64,000 nt of DNA from Aphelenchoides besseyi (GCA_024699855.1 JAMPIQ010000003.1:4216001-4280000), one strand, 5' to 3'. Numbered from the stretch's first letter, positions 26,282 to 38,169 are shown. Numbers and translations are program-made. The notes: generated from the sequence alone by a model not told the origin.

Positions 26282-26698
26282 AGTCTTGTACTTAATCGGA
26301 TTTCATTGATTTGCAATTGAGAAGCAGATCGTTCTATTAACAACTGTATCCAAAGTCTATAGGGTTGAGAGTGGAATACAAGTTACCGAATGCTCTCAGA
26401 TGGTTATCTTCCTGTTGCGATCAAAAAGAATCAAGTTTTTACTCTGTGTCTGTCAATTACTCTAATGAACAGATAGCCACAACTAAGTGCTCTCGAAGAA
26501 TTCGCGTTGAGATCGAAAAGATTGTTTAGCGTTTTTGTTGTTAGGAGGTACGCGCAGTTTTATTATCAGTCATGAGTGTAAGCGTTGTAACAACTGTTCT
26601 TTCACATTTTTGTGACGAAAATACGTGAAAATTTTGAAAAGTTTAAATCAGATTTCAGGTGATGTTCTCAAGCGGTTAATTTCAAGACTCGAATCGAA
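26282..26698. other. Intergenic, no gene seen; PATL1 upstream region
   Basis: No coding signal. A TTTCAG at about 26658, some 40 bases before the PATL1 start, may be a trans-splice acceptor. Confidence 0.35.
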
Positions 26699-29349
26699 AT
26701 GTTTTCTCAGCATTCGAATTCTCCCGAACTGCAGCCCTTTTTTGCCGATGAAGAACCGAACGACGGTGATCTGAAACCCTTCGAATTTGATGACGAGCAT
26801 GATACTAACGACTTGGAAGGTGGTGGACGAATCCCGGGCGAAGAAGTCTATGATGCAATCAATGACGAAACTTTTGGCAATTGCGAACCGTTGGGTGCCG
26901 GTGATTTGGAAGGATTGGCCGAAAGAGTTGGTTTACTTCTTGAGAATTTTTCTATTCGACATTTAGACGAAGCTGTTGGAGTTAAAAGATGAAGCTGGAG
27001 CCGGTGATTTTTCATGGCCGTTGCCCGAATCAATTCCCGTACCGTCGACGGCGGAGAACGGAGCACATCGAGGGAACGATACATCAGCGTTTGCTGATTG
27101 GTTAATAAATGCCAATTTTCAATCTTCGAGTTCCAAGCTGGATCGCGCTGATTACTCGGAGTTTCTCAACAACGCAAAATTATTCGGTTAGTTTCGATTT
27201 TCACCGTTAGATTACTTTGTTTAGAACCACGTTTGGACTTCAAATCCGACTTTTCATCGTACAACGATCGTCCACTTAATCAATGGGGAACCAATGAACG
27301 TCCTTCTGCTTCGCAAATTGCACCACCTGGTCTTTCGTCGCAACCAAAGATGCTCACCGAAGAAATGATTTTGAAGATGAGTGAGGATCGAGATCGTATG
27401 AGTCGTGGGAATTTCGTGCATGATCCCAGGACCTTTATTCCCTATGCTCGTCAGCCAGGAATTCAAAAAATGGAACCAGCCGGATTCTCAACAGGTACAA
27501 CAAATCGACCACAACAGTTTCAAGAATCGCGGTCCAGAGACTACCAGGCTCCGTCAATGTCCAACGATGAGTTTCCGTCTTTGATGGCATCTTTCGTTAA
27601 GAAATCATCCATACCGCCATTCAATCAACCTCAACAAACCCAACGTCAATCACAATTTCCTATTCCTCCAAATACTACTGATATTCAACGTTTTATGAAC
27701 ACGGGACCAACTTCACAGCAACAGCAGAATCCCAATTATTCTGCTTATCAACAACAAATGCCTCATCGAAATTTCCAACCGATGCTTAAACCACCAATGA
27801 ATGGCGGTCCATTGAATCCGTCCGTTCGAAATGTGATGACCGCATTCCAACAACTACCACCTGGAATGTGGCCCAATTTACCGCCGCCCGGAACTCCAGG
27901 TTACAACGAAATGATGATGTCTGCTGTTGCTAACTTAACTGCCGCTCGCATGCAACCAGGAGCTTTTCCACCAACATTGCCGAACGTAATGAATATGTTC
28001 GCTCAACAACAACAAATGATGCCCAATTCGACACGTGGTTCAACGAACAGTTTATGTTCCAGTCGAATGGGAAAACGAACCGGACTGCCGTCGACAAAAA
28101 CAATTTCCGACTTTGCCTTTGATCCTTACGCCGGATTGATGTCCAAAAAAGAACGTGAATGGTTGATCAAAATCCAGCTCATACAATGTATGGTCACTGG
28201 CGATCCAATGGACGACGATTACTATTATAGTGTAAGTGGATTTAAGGATTTGAACTCTCTAATGGGTTGTATTTAGCTGTGGAAGGAACGAAACGTTTTA
28301 TCCAAGGCACCGGCAGAATGGATTGTTCAAATGAAGCCCAAATATTACAATTTCGATAACACCTATCCAAGTGATCGTTATGTTCCACCGGTGTTCAGCG
28401 GCAGTTTGGGTCGTCCCACCCACTCGTCAACTGCATACCCTCGTCAAATACTCGATTTACATAATGACTCCATCGACGACGACGAGTCGACTGCCGGAAA
28501 AACATCGCAACGTCGACTTCGTGCAATTTTACTCCGCATCGAGAACGCGTCGTTAGCGTTGTTGGAATGTCGCGACTTTCTTTACAAATCAGCGAAACAA
28601 CACGAAAATGTGGAAACAAATCGGTAATGTTCAAACATACGTTCGTTTTCATAGTCCTGATACTTTTAGAGCACAAGAAATCGTCACCGAACGGTACAAA
28701 AATATCATCAACTCAGTTGCCAGTCCTGATGAATTGCCAACGTTAATGCTCGTTCAAAAAGGACGATTCCTAATTGGACAATTGATTCTTTATGTCGATG
28801 ATTCACAAAGCAGTGGAATTATGGAAACTCTAGTCAAAACAGCCGCAAAATATTCACGTCGTATACCTCATGATTTGGTAACTCTGAAGGCTGTTCAGTC
28901 AATTCAACATCGAACATTTCAGAACAATCAGCCCCTACTTCGAGCCGTTGTCACCAAACTACGGAACATGGATCTCTTCGTTTTCAAACATTTACGGGAA
29001 ACGTTGCCGGTGGTCTTACTCGAAAGTTTACTTCCTACTTCAAACGTGAGTATCTTTCTTTGTTTTTGATTTCTCCGTTTAGTTTGCTCAACAACTTTGT
29101 CTCTCGTTCATGATCGGACTGTGTGGTCGTGACATCCCAATTTCCGAAATAACTTCGGGACCAATTGGCGAATGGCTTTCGGATACGAACGTCAATCGAC
29201 TACCAGCACTTTTCGCGGTTTTCAATCAAGACGCGGTTGACTTCGATCTTCTTCAATTGTATCGTGGACTGAGTTGTTTTCCATCGAATTCAATTGGATT
29301 TCAATTAGCTGAACTGCTTAAAGCACGTATTAAACAGCGACCATCATGA
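26699..29349 (+). CDS. patr-1: PATL1 / PATR-1 mRNA-decapping activator
   Basis: Pat1 proteins link deadenylated mRNA to the Lsm1-7 ring and the decapping complex in P-bodies. Start ATG 26699. The N-terminus carries the Pat1 motif EVYDAINDETFG (near 26845). A long Pro/Gln-rich, P-body-like linker follows (27233-28040), including PPGMWPNLPPPGTPGYN. The conserved KKEREWLIKIQLIQ and DPMDDDYYY stretch (28147-28210) matches PATL1. A helical C-terminal domain (28640-29340) includes LMLVQKGRFLIGQLILY, TLKAVQSIQHRTFQ and LRETLPVVLLESLLPTS. Stop at 29347-29349; AATAAA at 29504. Five or six short introns. Domain order and length fit a compact metazoan Pat1. Confidence 0.9.
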
Positions 29350-29503
29350 GAATACACGTGAGCAATCTCATTTCTTTGAATTCTTATTTTCTTCAAATCG
29401 TTTTCATTTTTTCGGCCTTTTTGTCGTTACCAATCCACGTTCGTAGATTGAAACTATTCGAAACCGCTATTTGTCTTTGTTTTTTATTTCATTAATAAAC
29501 AAA

Positions 29504-29509
29504 TATCCC
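29504..29509 (+). terminator. Polyadenylation signal AATAAA after PATL1
   Basis: AATAAA about 155 bp after the PATL1 stop codon. Confidence 0.4.
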
Positions 29510-29764
29510 ATTAACTTAAGACATGAACAAGAGATATCCACTGACTAAGTCATCGTAACTTGTTCCGAACTGCGACATTCGAAAGTTTAGAAGATCGATT
29601 ATGTAAACGAACTGAAGAACAAAAACATCTCGGTTGTGTTCGAAGAGCAGAAATCTTCAAGAATGATGGAAAGTTATTTCAATCTGTCAATCTCAATCCC
29701 TTGAGATCTTTGAATGAATGGCGAAGATATTTTTGTTTGATGTAGAAAGTTGAATGTCGTGAGA
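29510..29764. other. Short intergenic stretch
   Basis: One short open frame (29560-29745) begins without ATG and was not accepted as a gene. Nothing else is visible. Confidence 0.3.
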
Positions 29765-30022
29765 ATGAATTCCCCTGCACTGTCTTGGACTCAGGTTTCT
29801 TGCTTCGTTCAACTGATAACTGATTGGTAATCATTTCAGTCCTTTTACTTTGTCTCACTTTTCGTTGGTTTGGTCGTATTTTGTCTTCTTACATGTGCCT
29901 TCTGCATTTGTTTGGGCTCCTGCGGATGCAGTTCACGAAGCGACGAGCGACAGCCAGCGAGCGTTGAGAGCGAATCGAAACCTTATTATGTCACAGTTGC
30001 TATGCCTTCGATTAGCTACTAG
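29765..30022 (+). CDS. Tiny Cys-rich single-pass membrane protein (70 residues)
   Basis: The ATG at 29765 opens a 10-codon exon (MNSPALSWTQ) ending at CAG|GTTTCT. A 45-bp intron ends TTTCAG at 29839, and the second exon runs in phase 0 to TAG at 30020-30022. The product has a strong membrane segment (FYFVSLFVGLVVFCLLTCAF) running into a Cys-rich juxtamembrane stretch (CICLGSCGCSS), then a short polar tail ending PYYVTVAMPSISY. The layout recalls small Shisa/CYSTM-like proteins and the cysteines look palmitoylatable, but I recognise no family. Continuous frame, splice sites and composition make it credible. Confidence 0.5.
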
Positions 30023-30127
30023 CTAAATCTGGGCGATTTGCGTTTATTGTCGAGTAGTTTGAGTGAAATAAACGAGCAATTTGCAAACACATGAGTGCCG
30101 ACGAGTAATGTAACATAACGTTGTTTT

Positions 30128-31415
30128 ATGCTGGTTGATTCATTTGTGTTAAAAATGATGATGAACACGATTGTTGCACCGCCGTTGATACCCGAATTTG
30201 CAGTCGTTCCAGTAATTTCGACGGTCGATGATCGTTCTTCCGGTTTGTGCCCGCCAGATACGACTCTGTGGATGGGAAACATTAGTCCTGGTAAGTTATA
30301 AGTTTTAATCAAAACCACCAACCTGTTCAGATTGGACTCCTGAATTCATTATCACTGCCTTCAAACATTTCGGACGAGATGTTCGGAATGTGAAACGCGT
30401 GACGGATAAAATTACTGGAGGAGTAAGTTGATTGTTTGATTGTTTTGTTAACTTTTATGTTTAGCCCGCTTCTTATTGTTTTGTGGAGTTTAATACTCCC
30501 GAAGATGCACGACAAGTGATGCTGCAAGTAAATGGACGAACAATTCCGAACGATGTTGAACGCCGCCGTTTTCATTTGTCATTCGCCAATGCTCCCAATT
30601 CGTAAGTTCAGTTTGATAGTTGTAGATTTTTCGAGTTGATTTAGACAGTCGGAGTATAATCTTTACATCACAAACTTATCCTCTTCGGTGGATGAGTCTG
30701 CGCTGTTTAAGGTAGACAATGGCGAATTAAGATGATCGATTTATTCGAACTGTTTTTAGCTTTTTGGTGAAAAGTATGCGAGTTGTCGGGGAGCTAAAAT
30801 CTACAGACATCCAAATGGAGACTCCAAAGAATCGGGGTTTGTGCGTTTCACATCCGAAACTGATCAACAAATGGCTTTGGTGGAAATGAATAAGCTTCGA
30901 GTAAAGGGACGAGAGATCGAGTTGAAATTAGCTGGACAAAGAGGACGCGTTCGACTCGACGGTACACGCCCAACACGAGGTGTTGGTTCTTATGGCCGAT
31001 CCTTACACCACAGCAACTTTCGAAGTCGTGGTTCAAGTCAGGTAAACAAAAGAATTGTATTCGTTTACAAACTCAACTTTCAGTACGATCGTTATCGGCC
31101 CTATGGTCACAACGATCGGGATTCTTATCGAACCAATCGTTATTCATCTCGTCATAATCAGCATACACGATCATCGCGAGAAAAATCTCCGCTGACACGA
31201 AAGAATTGCATTCAAGGTATACCATTGAGTTGGTTTTCAAGCCCAAAACTTTTCCAGATGTCGATCCTCCGACTACCGATGAACACAACGAATATCTTCT
31301 AAAAACAGAATACGACTTTCAAACGTCAATTGACATTGCTCGATGGTCACGAATTCTTGTTCCATCGGATCTCAAAAGCCGTGATTTGGCCGTGAAATTG
31401 TACGAACTGATGTGA
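30128..31415 (+). CDS. TRNAU1AP: SECp43 / tRNA selenocysteine-associated protein 1-like RNA-binding protein
   Basis: SECp43 assists selenocysteine tRNA maturation and UGA recoding. ATG at 30128 (in-frame ATGs also at 30155-30161). Two RRMs are visible. RRM1 has TTLWMGNISP as RNP2, which is the SECp43-typical LWMGxLxP, and ASYCFVEFNTPEDA as RNP1. RRM2 has YNLYITNLSSSVDE and ESGFVRFTSETDQQMALVEM, with the SECp43-specific KYASCRGAKIYRH between them. An Arg/Ser/Tyr-rich linker (31080-31200) precedes a C-terminal segment (DEHNEYLLKTEYDFQTSIDI) corresponding to the acidic SECp43 tail. Stop at 31413-31415. About five short introns. Other two-RRM proteins are less likely given LWMG and the SCRG motif. 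Confidence 0.8.
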
Positions 31416-31889
31416 AATATTGTTATTTGCATGGCAAAAAGATGTTACATTATTTATGTTTTTTATTTAAAAACAAAGTTGGCTTTCATTTCGCTTCGTT
31501 GTTTTGGTCTTTTTTGCTTTCGACACGTCGATTATATTGATGCGGGAATAAGTTAGTCAGTTGGGCGAAAGTGGGCAGTTTTGCCACTGACATCGAACAC
31601 TCACTGTTCGGTCGCGGTTTCTTCTTCGTAGTTTATAATCTCCGCAAAGTGTGCGCCTTTTAGTCGGACATAATTGACTAAACTTACGTCTTGTTGTAAG
31701 AAATAGGCCTCTTGACAGTGGACGACAAAGCGCGTGGGTCCCCTTTTGTGCACTTGTACCGTTTTTCGGTTGGTAATAAACACTCGTTATGGTTTTGCTT
31801 ATTGTTGTTCACACTATTGCTGTTCAATTCATCAGTATATTTTTGTCGTTTTAGGTGATAAGAACTGATTATTGTGTTTTTTCTTCAGA
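31416..31889. other. Intergenic, QDPR upstream region
   Basis: AT-rich. A minus-strand open frame at 31601-31783 has no ATG and was not accepted. The pyrimidine-rich tract ending TTCTTCAG at 31889 directly abuts the next gene's ATG. Confidence 0.4.
31878..31889 (+). promoter_or_regulatory. 3' splice acceptor directly before QDPR ATG (possible trans-splice site)
   Basis: The tract ends TTTTCTTCAG immediately before ATG 31890, and no donor or upstream coding exon was found. This fits spliced-leader addition as in nematodes, inferred from position only. Confidence 0.4.
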
Positions 31890-32809
31890 TGAGAGGAAGA
31901 GTTTTGATTTACGGCGGAAATGGAGCATTGGGTAAGGTGATTCTGAAATACTTTAAAGACAAAAGCTATGTAAGTTGGAAAAAGCAAGTAATGAATGAAC
32001 GGTCTGTTTTTCGTGGGTTGCCAACGTTGATTTGATTAAAAATGAAGCAGCCGATGCGAACATCATCGTCGATCCGATGGCTTGTTGGATCGAACACGAA
32101 GCTTATGTCTTGAAAGAGTACTCACAATTCGCAATCTTCAACTAACTATTCGTTTTCAGGGTTGAAGAGGCGTTGAAGGGCGATAAATTGGACGCTATTT
32201 TATGTGTCGCTGGCGGTTGGGCAGGAGTAAGTTTATCGAGGTCTGATAATAAAACTTTTACTTAAGGGTAATGCGGCCTCAAAAGATTTCATCAAAAATG
32301 CGGATTTAATGTGGAAACAAAGCGTATGGTCTTCGTCAATTTCTGCTCGTTTAGCCACACAATTTCTCAAACCTTCATCTCTTTTACAACTTACCGGAGC
32401 CGCTGCGGTATTCGGACAAACAATATGACCACTAAATAATGTATTGTTTAGGCTACAAGCGGTACGGCCGGAATGATTGGATACTCAATGGCCAAAGCAG
32501 CAGTTCATCATCTCGTTCAAAGTTTAGCAAATAGCAAAGAAGCAGGACTGCCTGAAGACACGTCAACGGTTGCAATCTTGCCTGTAACTTTGGACACGCC
32601 AATGAACAGAAAATGGATGTCGAAAGCGGATTTCTCAAAGTACGAAGACTATCGATACCTTTGAATAACTTTGTTTTAGATGGACGCCGTTGGAATTCGT
32701 TGCTGAGACTCTGTACAATTGGACAACCGAACCGACTTCACGTTTCCCTTCAGGCTCACTATTGAAGTTCACGACAACCGATGGAAACACAGAAATCACG
32801 GCTGTTTGA
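31890..32809 (+). CDS. qdpr-1: Dihydropteridine reductase
   Basis: The enzyme regenerates tetrahydrobiopterin with NADH, serving aromatic amino-acid hydroxylases. It is a short-chain dehydrogenase. Visible: the dinucleotide-binding LIYGGNGALGK (31902-31935), DAILCVAGGWAGGNA (the QDPR signature), NADLMWKQSVWSS, LLQLTGAAA, and the catalytic YSMAK motif (Tyr and Lys of YxxxK) at 32482. Then VAILPVTLDTPMNRKWM and KWTPLEFVAETLYNW precede the C-terminus; stop at 32807-32809. Four introns of about 40-50 bp. All key residues are present and the length (about 235 residues) is normal. It ends 116 bp before the inverted-repeat arm. Confidence 0.95.
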
Positions 32810-32925
32810 TTGTCCAAATATCGCATTTTACTCACAAAACTTCACAGCAACTCAATCGAGATTATCAACGTTAATTCCCACCGAATTGTTTCCACACTTC
32901 TTACAGACCACTCAATAAATCACTT

Positions 32926-34454
32926 GAGTAGTATATAAATAGGATTTCTAGCGTGATCTGTGCGTAAATCCATAAGTTCTCCAAAACCTTTAACTATCCA
33001 CAAACAAAAAAGTGAACATTTAAAGATCTTAGTGGATTATCATGATTGAGTTTTCACCCGAAATGTTGAAGCAAATTTGCGAGAACTCGGTTTCTTGGTG
33101 TTTCCAGTTCATCTTTGCGATCTGTTTCAAAAACTCGATCCTTCCGTTATCATGATGTTGGGCGAGCGGATACAACAGTCATCGGGAAGAAAGACAGTAA
33201 ACTTTGGAGCTGCAGAAAACGAGGGTCTTCAACCACAGCGACAGCGTTTGGATGCGGATGAAGATATTCGAACCTCAATGATCATCGATTACGGCACAGC
33301 GCTGCTGAAGTCGTACGATTTTTGGAACATCTCCTACTCTTACGTTTTGAGTTGTGGTGCCGAAAATGCAACCTACGAACTCGATTCTTGTTTAGTTCGT
33401 TTGAGTTTGGACTCAGTGAAGAAGGCCGAGCAATTGTACGTCTTGTCTCTTAAACACGAACAAAAGCGGTAGTTGTTCGATTGTTGGTTGAAAGTAAGAA
33501 TCCTGGGTTTCGAAGTCTGAGCTTTCCATTCAGATATGCGAAGAATGGTCATTACAACGAAGCACTTTCTTGGGCTCTTCGCTCTGAACTTTCCGATCTG
33601 ATTAACTTGCTCTCAAACAAAATGCTCTCAACATTCAATGCCGAGGCCATCAGTCAATGGCGAATCTTCGACGCAACTTCGGCCATGTTCCTCAACTATC
33701 CAAATCTGCTTCTTCTTCAACGGTTCTATCAGTTTCGTCGTTTTTCTCGTCGAGGACAAGCAAGCGAAGCGGCCGGGAAACTTTACGAGTTGGTGACTTC
33801 CGAAATGGCACCAATTGCCTTCCAAGTTGTATTGCTCGATCAAATGACCAAGTTGTTAGATCCATCCACCACGGATTTCATTCAGGTACGTGCTTAGGAT
33901 TTTGGATTGTAACACTTTGATTATTCAGGTTCCCGAATTGGATCGAGACTCAATCTACGATCTAATGAAAGCGGCCAACAACTTCGAACTTCAAAACGCG
34001 ATCATTCGTCCGTCCAAAGCAGCTGACAGTCCACACACCGCAGAGTTGCAACCAAGATTAAGTTTCTTCGTCCAGCTCTTTGTAGTGCTTTGGCGCTAAG
34101 ATCGTTGTCGTGAATCGTCTGTTTAAATGATCATATTGTTCTTTTACAAGAGTTTTCATGGCGTAAACGAACTAAGAATAAAGTTCACAATGCAAGAATA
34201 TATTAACCGTATAAGTAGCATAAATTGACTTCAACGTTTCCGAGCCACGATCGCTTGTCTTCATTGCATCTAATGGCACTTGGTCTGGCGTCTTCGCGGT
34301 GCAATCTTTCATCGAGTTGTTTGGTGCGAGATTTAAGAAAACAAACCATTAAAATGCTCTTTTGTCTTTCTTTGTAGCACTTTATTCGATATCTATCTGT
34401 GGTAGCGTGTTCAAGCAAACTGTTTTATTATCTCAACACAATTGATATGACCTA
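32926..34454. repeat. Left arm of a 1.53-kb inverted repeat
   Basis: Reverse-complement identical to 40942-42469 wherever compared by eye, except for one T in a T run (five T at 33741-33745 here, four in the right arm). The outer boundary is GAGTAGTATATAAATAGG at 32926. The inner boundary is ATTGATATGACCTA ending at 34454, after which the two copies diverge abruptly. The arm includes a TATATAAATA element, a partial NUP85-like gene and about 340 bp of non-coding sequence. No target-site duplication or terminal repeat is obvious. Confidence 0.92.
33046..34113 (+). pseudogene. NUP85-like nucleoporin, 3' half only (left copy, frame retained)
   Basis: NUP85 is a scaffold nucleoporin of the Y complex. 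The copy contains its C-terminal half: FPVHLCDLFQKLDPS, SMIIDYGTALLKSYDFWNIS, NGHYNEALSWALRS (family: NNRLGSALSWSIR), MFLNYPNLLLLQRFYQFRRF, KLYELVTSEMAPIAFQVVLL and, in a shifted final exon, ATKIKFLRPALCSALAL ending TGA at 34111-34113. The N-terminal half is absent: the frame is closed by a stop at 33043-33045 inside the arm and no start is convincing. About 15 conserved residues before YAKNGHYNEA also look missing. It may be a decaying fragment or use an upstream exon I cannot see. The T5 run keeps this copy in frame. Confidence 0.65.
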
Positions 34455-34574
34455 TGAACAGAGGAACAACTTAGACAATTAGAGCGGAACTTTAAGTCAA
34501 ACAGGATTCTGTGATTTCGATCGAACATTAGAGTACGAGAATATACCTGTGATTGTATTGAAGTACATAGCTGT

Positions 34575-36952
34575 TTAGGCCAATGGATTGCGGAACTTCT
34601 CTCCAGCGTAAACCGCTTTATTTTTGAGTTCCTTTTCAATACTACAAATTCGGTCGTATTTCTTAAGTCTGAATTGTTCAACTGTTATATCACTACTCAA
34701 TTTGCACAGCTTACTGTTCACTTCGACATGGAGCACCAGTTTTGATCTAAAAGACAGGAAAAGTTAATTGCTGTTCCAATAAACGTACTTGTCCGGTTGA
34801 CAATCCAACAACAAAATCAGCAATGAAGGTGTCGTCAGTCTCGCCAAAACGATCCGAAACCATTACACCCCAGCCGTTTTCACGCGCCAATTTGGCCGCT
34901 TCAATTGATTCCGTAACCGTGCCAATTTGGTTGACCTAAAAGACAAAAGATATGAACGATACACGAGTGCTTCGAAAAAACCTTCAACAAAAGACAATTG
35001 CCCGATTTCTTCTCAATTGCTTGACGAATACGTTTCGGGTTTGTGACGGTGAGATCGTTACCAACTAATTGGATTGAAGTCGAAGCCAAAAGTTTGGACC
35101 AACTGAAAACCAAAATGGTTGTTGTTGTTTTCTCGAAATGACTAACCTGTCGCTGTCATCCTGATGAAATGCATCTTCAATTGAAACAACCGGATAATCT
35201 TTGATAAAACTCTTGTAAAGCTCTTCGAGTTGATCGCCATCAATCCATTTCGATGGGTCCGACTTTTCGTTTTTGAAGTCCAAATCGTATTTGCCGTCCT
35301 TGTAGAATTCGGAAGCCCCAATGTCCATTCCGATTTTGACTTTACCAAAGTAACCGGCCTTAGAAATGAAGGTCTTCAACAGATCCAAAGCTTCTTTGTC
35401 ATTTTGAATGTTTGGAGCGAAACCTTTTTCGTCATCAACTGCGGCAGTCAATCCGTGGTGCCTTTTGATTTCCACCTAAACAGTTGCTTCAGATTCATTA
35501 CAACAATGTAAAACCAAACCTTAAGATGATCGTAGATCTTCGAACCCATTCGCATGGCTTTGTCGAAATTTTTCGCGCCAACTGGAAGAATCATGAACTC
35601 TTGCACGGCGAGTTTGTTTCCGGCGTGAGATCCACCATTAATGACATTAAATGCTGGAACCGGAATAACAATCTTTGGTGTTCCGGCCAACTGTGCAATG
35701 TATCGATACAATGGGATGTCGCTATGCTTTGCACCAGCCTTGCAAACAGCCATCGAAACAGCCAAAATTGCATTTGCACCCAAATTTGCTGAAAAAACCA
35801 AATGTTAATCGAACAAACAATAAAACAACCTTTGTTTTCAGTGCCGTCCAATTCGATCATGAGCTTGTCAATCGCCGCTTGTTCGGTTACTTGCAATCCA
35901 CTGGCCACAAGCGCAGGCCCAATCTTCTTTTTGATGTTTGACACGGCCGTTAACACTCCTTTGCCCTGATAGACTGCAGCTCGAAAAACGCCTCCTGTAA
36001 ACTTGAGGATGAAATGAGAAAGAGAAACCGAATTTACCGGTTCCCGTCGTGGTCAATTTGACCTCAACGATCGTGGGTTTGCCGCAAAGATCGTTAATGT
36101 GGCGCGCCAACACCTCAACGATCGTCGCGGTTTGTTGGAGAACTAAAAAAGATCGACGTTTCTTCAGAAATGAGGCGCGCAGCAAAAAAAAACAAAGTCA
36201 TCGACGTACGATGCAATCCGCCGCTCTCAAATCAAAACGTCTTGTCCGAGGGGCACAAATATGAAAAAGTAGGCAGTTGGAAGGTTTTTTGGGCCAACAA
36301 AATTCCCACCATTCGAACAGTAAGAAAGTTTGCGCTGGATCGGAAAAACACTCTTTAGCCGCAGGTCCATCAACAGTGTTGCTTTTAAGTGCAAAAGAAG
36401 CAACAGCAACTCGTTCAGCCAAACAGTCCGATTGCTCAAAAACGAGCACCAGAAATCGAACTAGCAAACTGTTGATCAAATAAATGGCAAGAGAAAAACG
36501 CCCAAACGATTTGCCCTCAAACCGAGTTGTTTCGGAGACCTTGTGGTAAACAAAAAACCTTGTAAAGTCAGTTTTGATGGCGTTGTAATCGACAAGAAAG
36601 AAATATCGCCCCGTTCATGGATCTCAATTTGCCTCGGTGATAACAAAAAGAAGTGGACTGACTTTCGAGAAAAGGTTGTGGCATAGAAATTTTCCACGAC
36701 AATACATACCCTTGTATTATAATAAGAAGCATTCTAATACATAAAGTGATGTGAAACTTAAACCGAAAGCCTTGAACTTACCGTTGCTGGGTCCTGCGTT
36801 AGCTCCAGTTCGGAATCGCTGTTCATTGTACAACGATGTCGCCTAAAGAAACCCTTTAAATCGGTTTTGACGGTTTAACTTACCGTTTCCATGTCTTCTT
36901 GCGACGCCACGTTTGGCGTCCACAAGTGTAGCCGCTTGTTTGGATGCGGCAT
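34575..36952 (-). CDS. Enolase-like protein with a degenerate active site
   Basis: Enolase interconverts 2-phosphoglycerate and phosphoenolpyruvate. The exons, from ATG 36952 (preceded by TTTTTAGG) to TAA 34577-34575, match enolase throughout: [95 protein letters not shown]. In yeast numbering, retained residues include E168, E211, D246, E295, K345 and K396. Lost are the mobile loop with Ser39 (FRAAV runs straight into YQGKGV, about 20 residues missing), Asp320 (VGNDLTV), His373 and Ser375 (SDRFGE instead of SHRSGE), and the Gly residues of GDEGG (VDDEKG). Frames and splice sites are intact, so this looks like an expressed pseudoenzyme rather than a dead copy. About eight introns. Confidence 0.85.
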
Positions 36953-38169
36953 CCTAAAAATAAACAATTAAAACGCAATTGCACGAAAAACAATTGCACG
37001 GCAAACAACGCGACGCGAATGTTTCAGGCTAAATAGGAGAAAAAACATGCCGATCGTTCGGCAGATGACGTAAACTCGACTGTTGCATTCGCGTCGATTG
37101 AGACGCAAAGATGTTTTCAGGTCGCACACAAAAACAACTACAACATTCGAAGCTGTTGCATAAGAAGAGTTTGAAGTACAGAATTTGAACGGGAAAAACT
37201 CAGTATGATAAGATTGTTGCCAAATATCATTTGGGCTCCGGCCATTTGCTCCGCGAGGAAGTTAAATCGGGATTGAGAACTTGAGTTTTACTTAACCAGA
37301 TAATAGGATCCGGTGACTTAGAACTGCCCAACTCCACGGCATTGTGGAAGACTGATAATCGTTGATGTCAATGATCAGTTCCTTAGTGGCTTGTTAAATT
37401 GAGTTGCTTGTGGTTTGAAGCGACTTCTATGAAGAATTGGAAGACAGCTCTTGAGCTGATTGACGACGTTTGCGATAGTCGTCAAATTCAATTGGTATCG
37501 TTGAAATATGTGCTTGAAGTCAAGGAGTTACAGTAGCCGACGGAGTTGACTGTTTCGGCCGTGGCATTGAACAATTAGAACGACCATTTGCAGCAACAGC
37601 AACCCTGCTGGCTTTGCCGTTTTGTCCGATGAGTTCGATTGCGCAGTTGCCGGAGGGCCGTCTATTGTCATTGCCTAAGTATTCGTTCGCAAGTATTGGA
37701 GTTGCGGGCTTGTTGTGGACGCAAATCTTCGAATTTTGCTCATGAAAGAACGCAGTGATCTCTATCTCGATTGCAACTTTCCGGGGGAGTGAACTCTGAT
37801 TCAAACGACACAATTGCTGACGGTTCATCTATTCCAACATAATGATCGAATACAAAGAGTTCTTAGTTGTTGTTCGCGAGTCCTTGAATAAATGAACATA
37901 GAAGTGATCTTCGATGCAGTTCTTATGTTTCGACATTCAAAAAAACTCCGTTTTATAAAGACACTTGTGATTTGTGTTTCGTTTGCTACTTGAAACCCGA
38001 CGATAAATTTGAATTTGAGACAACACCTTGTTCAAGTGAAGCTGCAGTAGCTAGCGATTAAAACGATAACAAAAGCTGCATCAATACTTTTTGCTAATCA
38101 TTAGGTACAGTGAACAAATTAAAGAGCTTCCGAGTAGCGCAATTCGCAAGTTCCATCATACGATTCTCG

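Noticed and set aside
29560..29745. 61-codon plus-strand frame after PATL1
   Set aside because: No ATG in frame and no convincing splice partner.
31601..31783. 60-codon minus-strand frame upstream of QDPR
   Set aside because: It starts at GTG with a stop just upstream and no acceptor; no family match despite protein-like composition.
37520..37828. 102-codon minus-strand frame
   Set aside because: Isolated, no homology, in a region otherwise rich in stops; likely chance.
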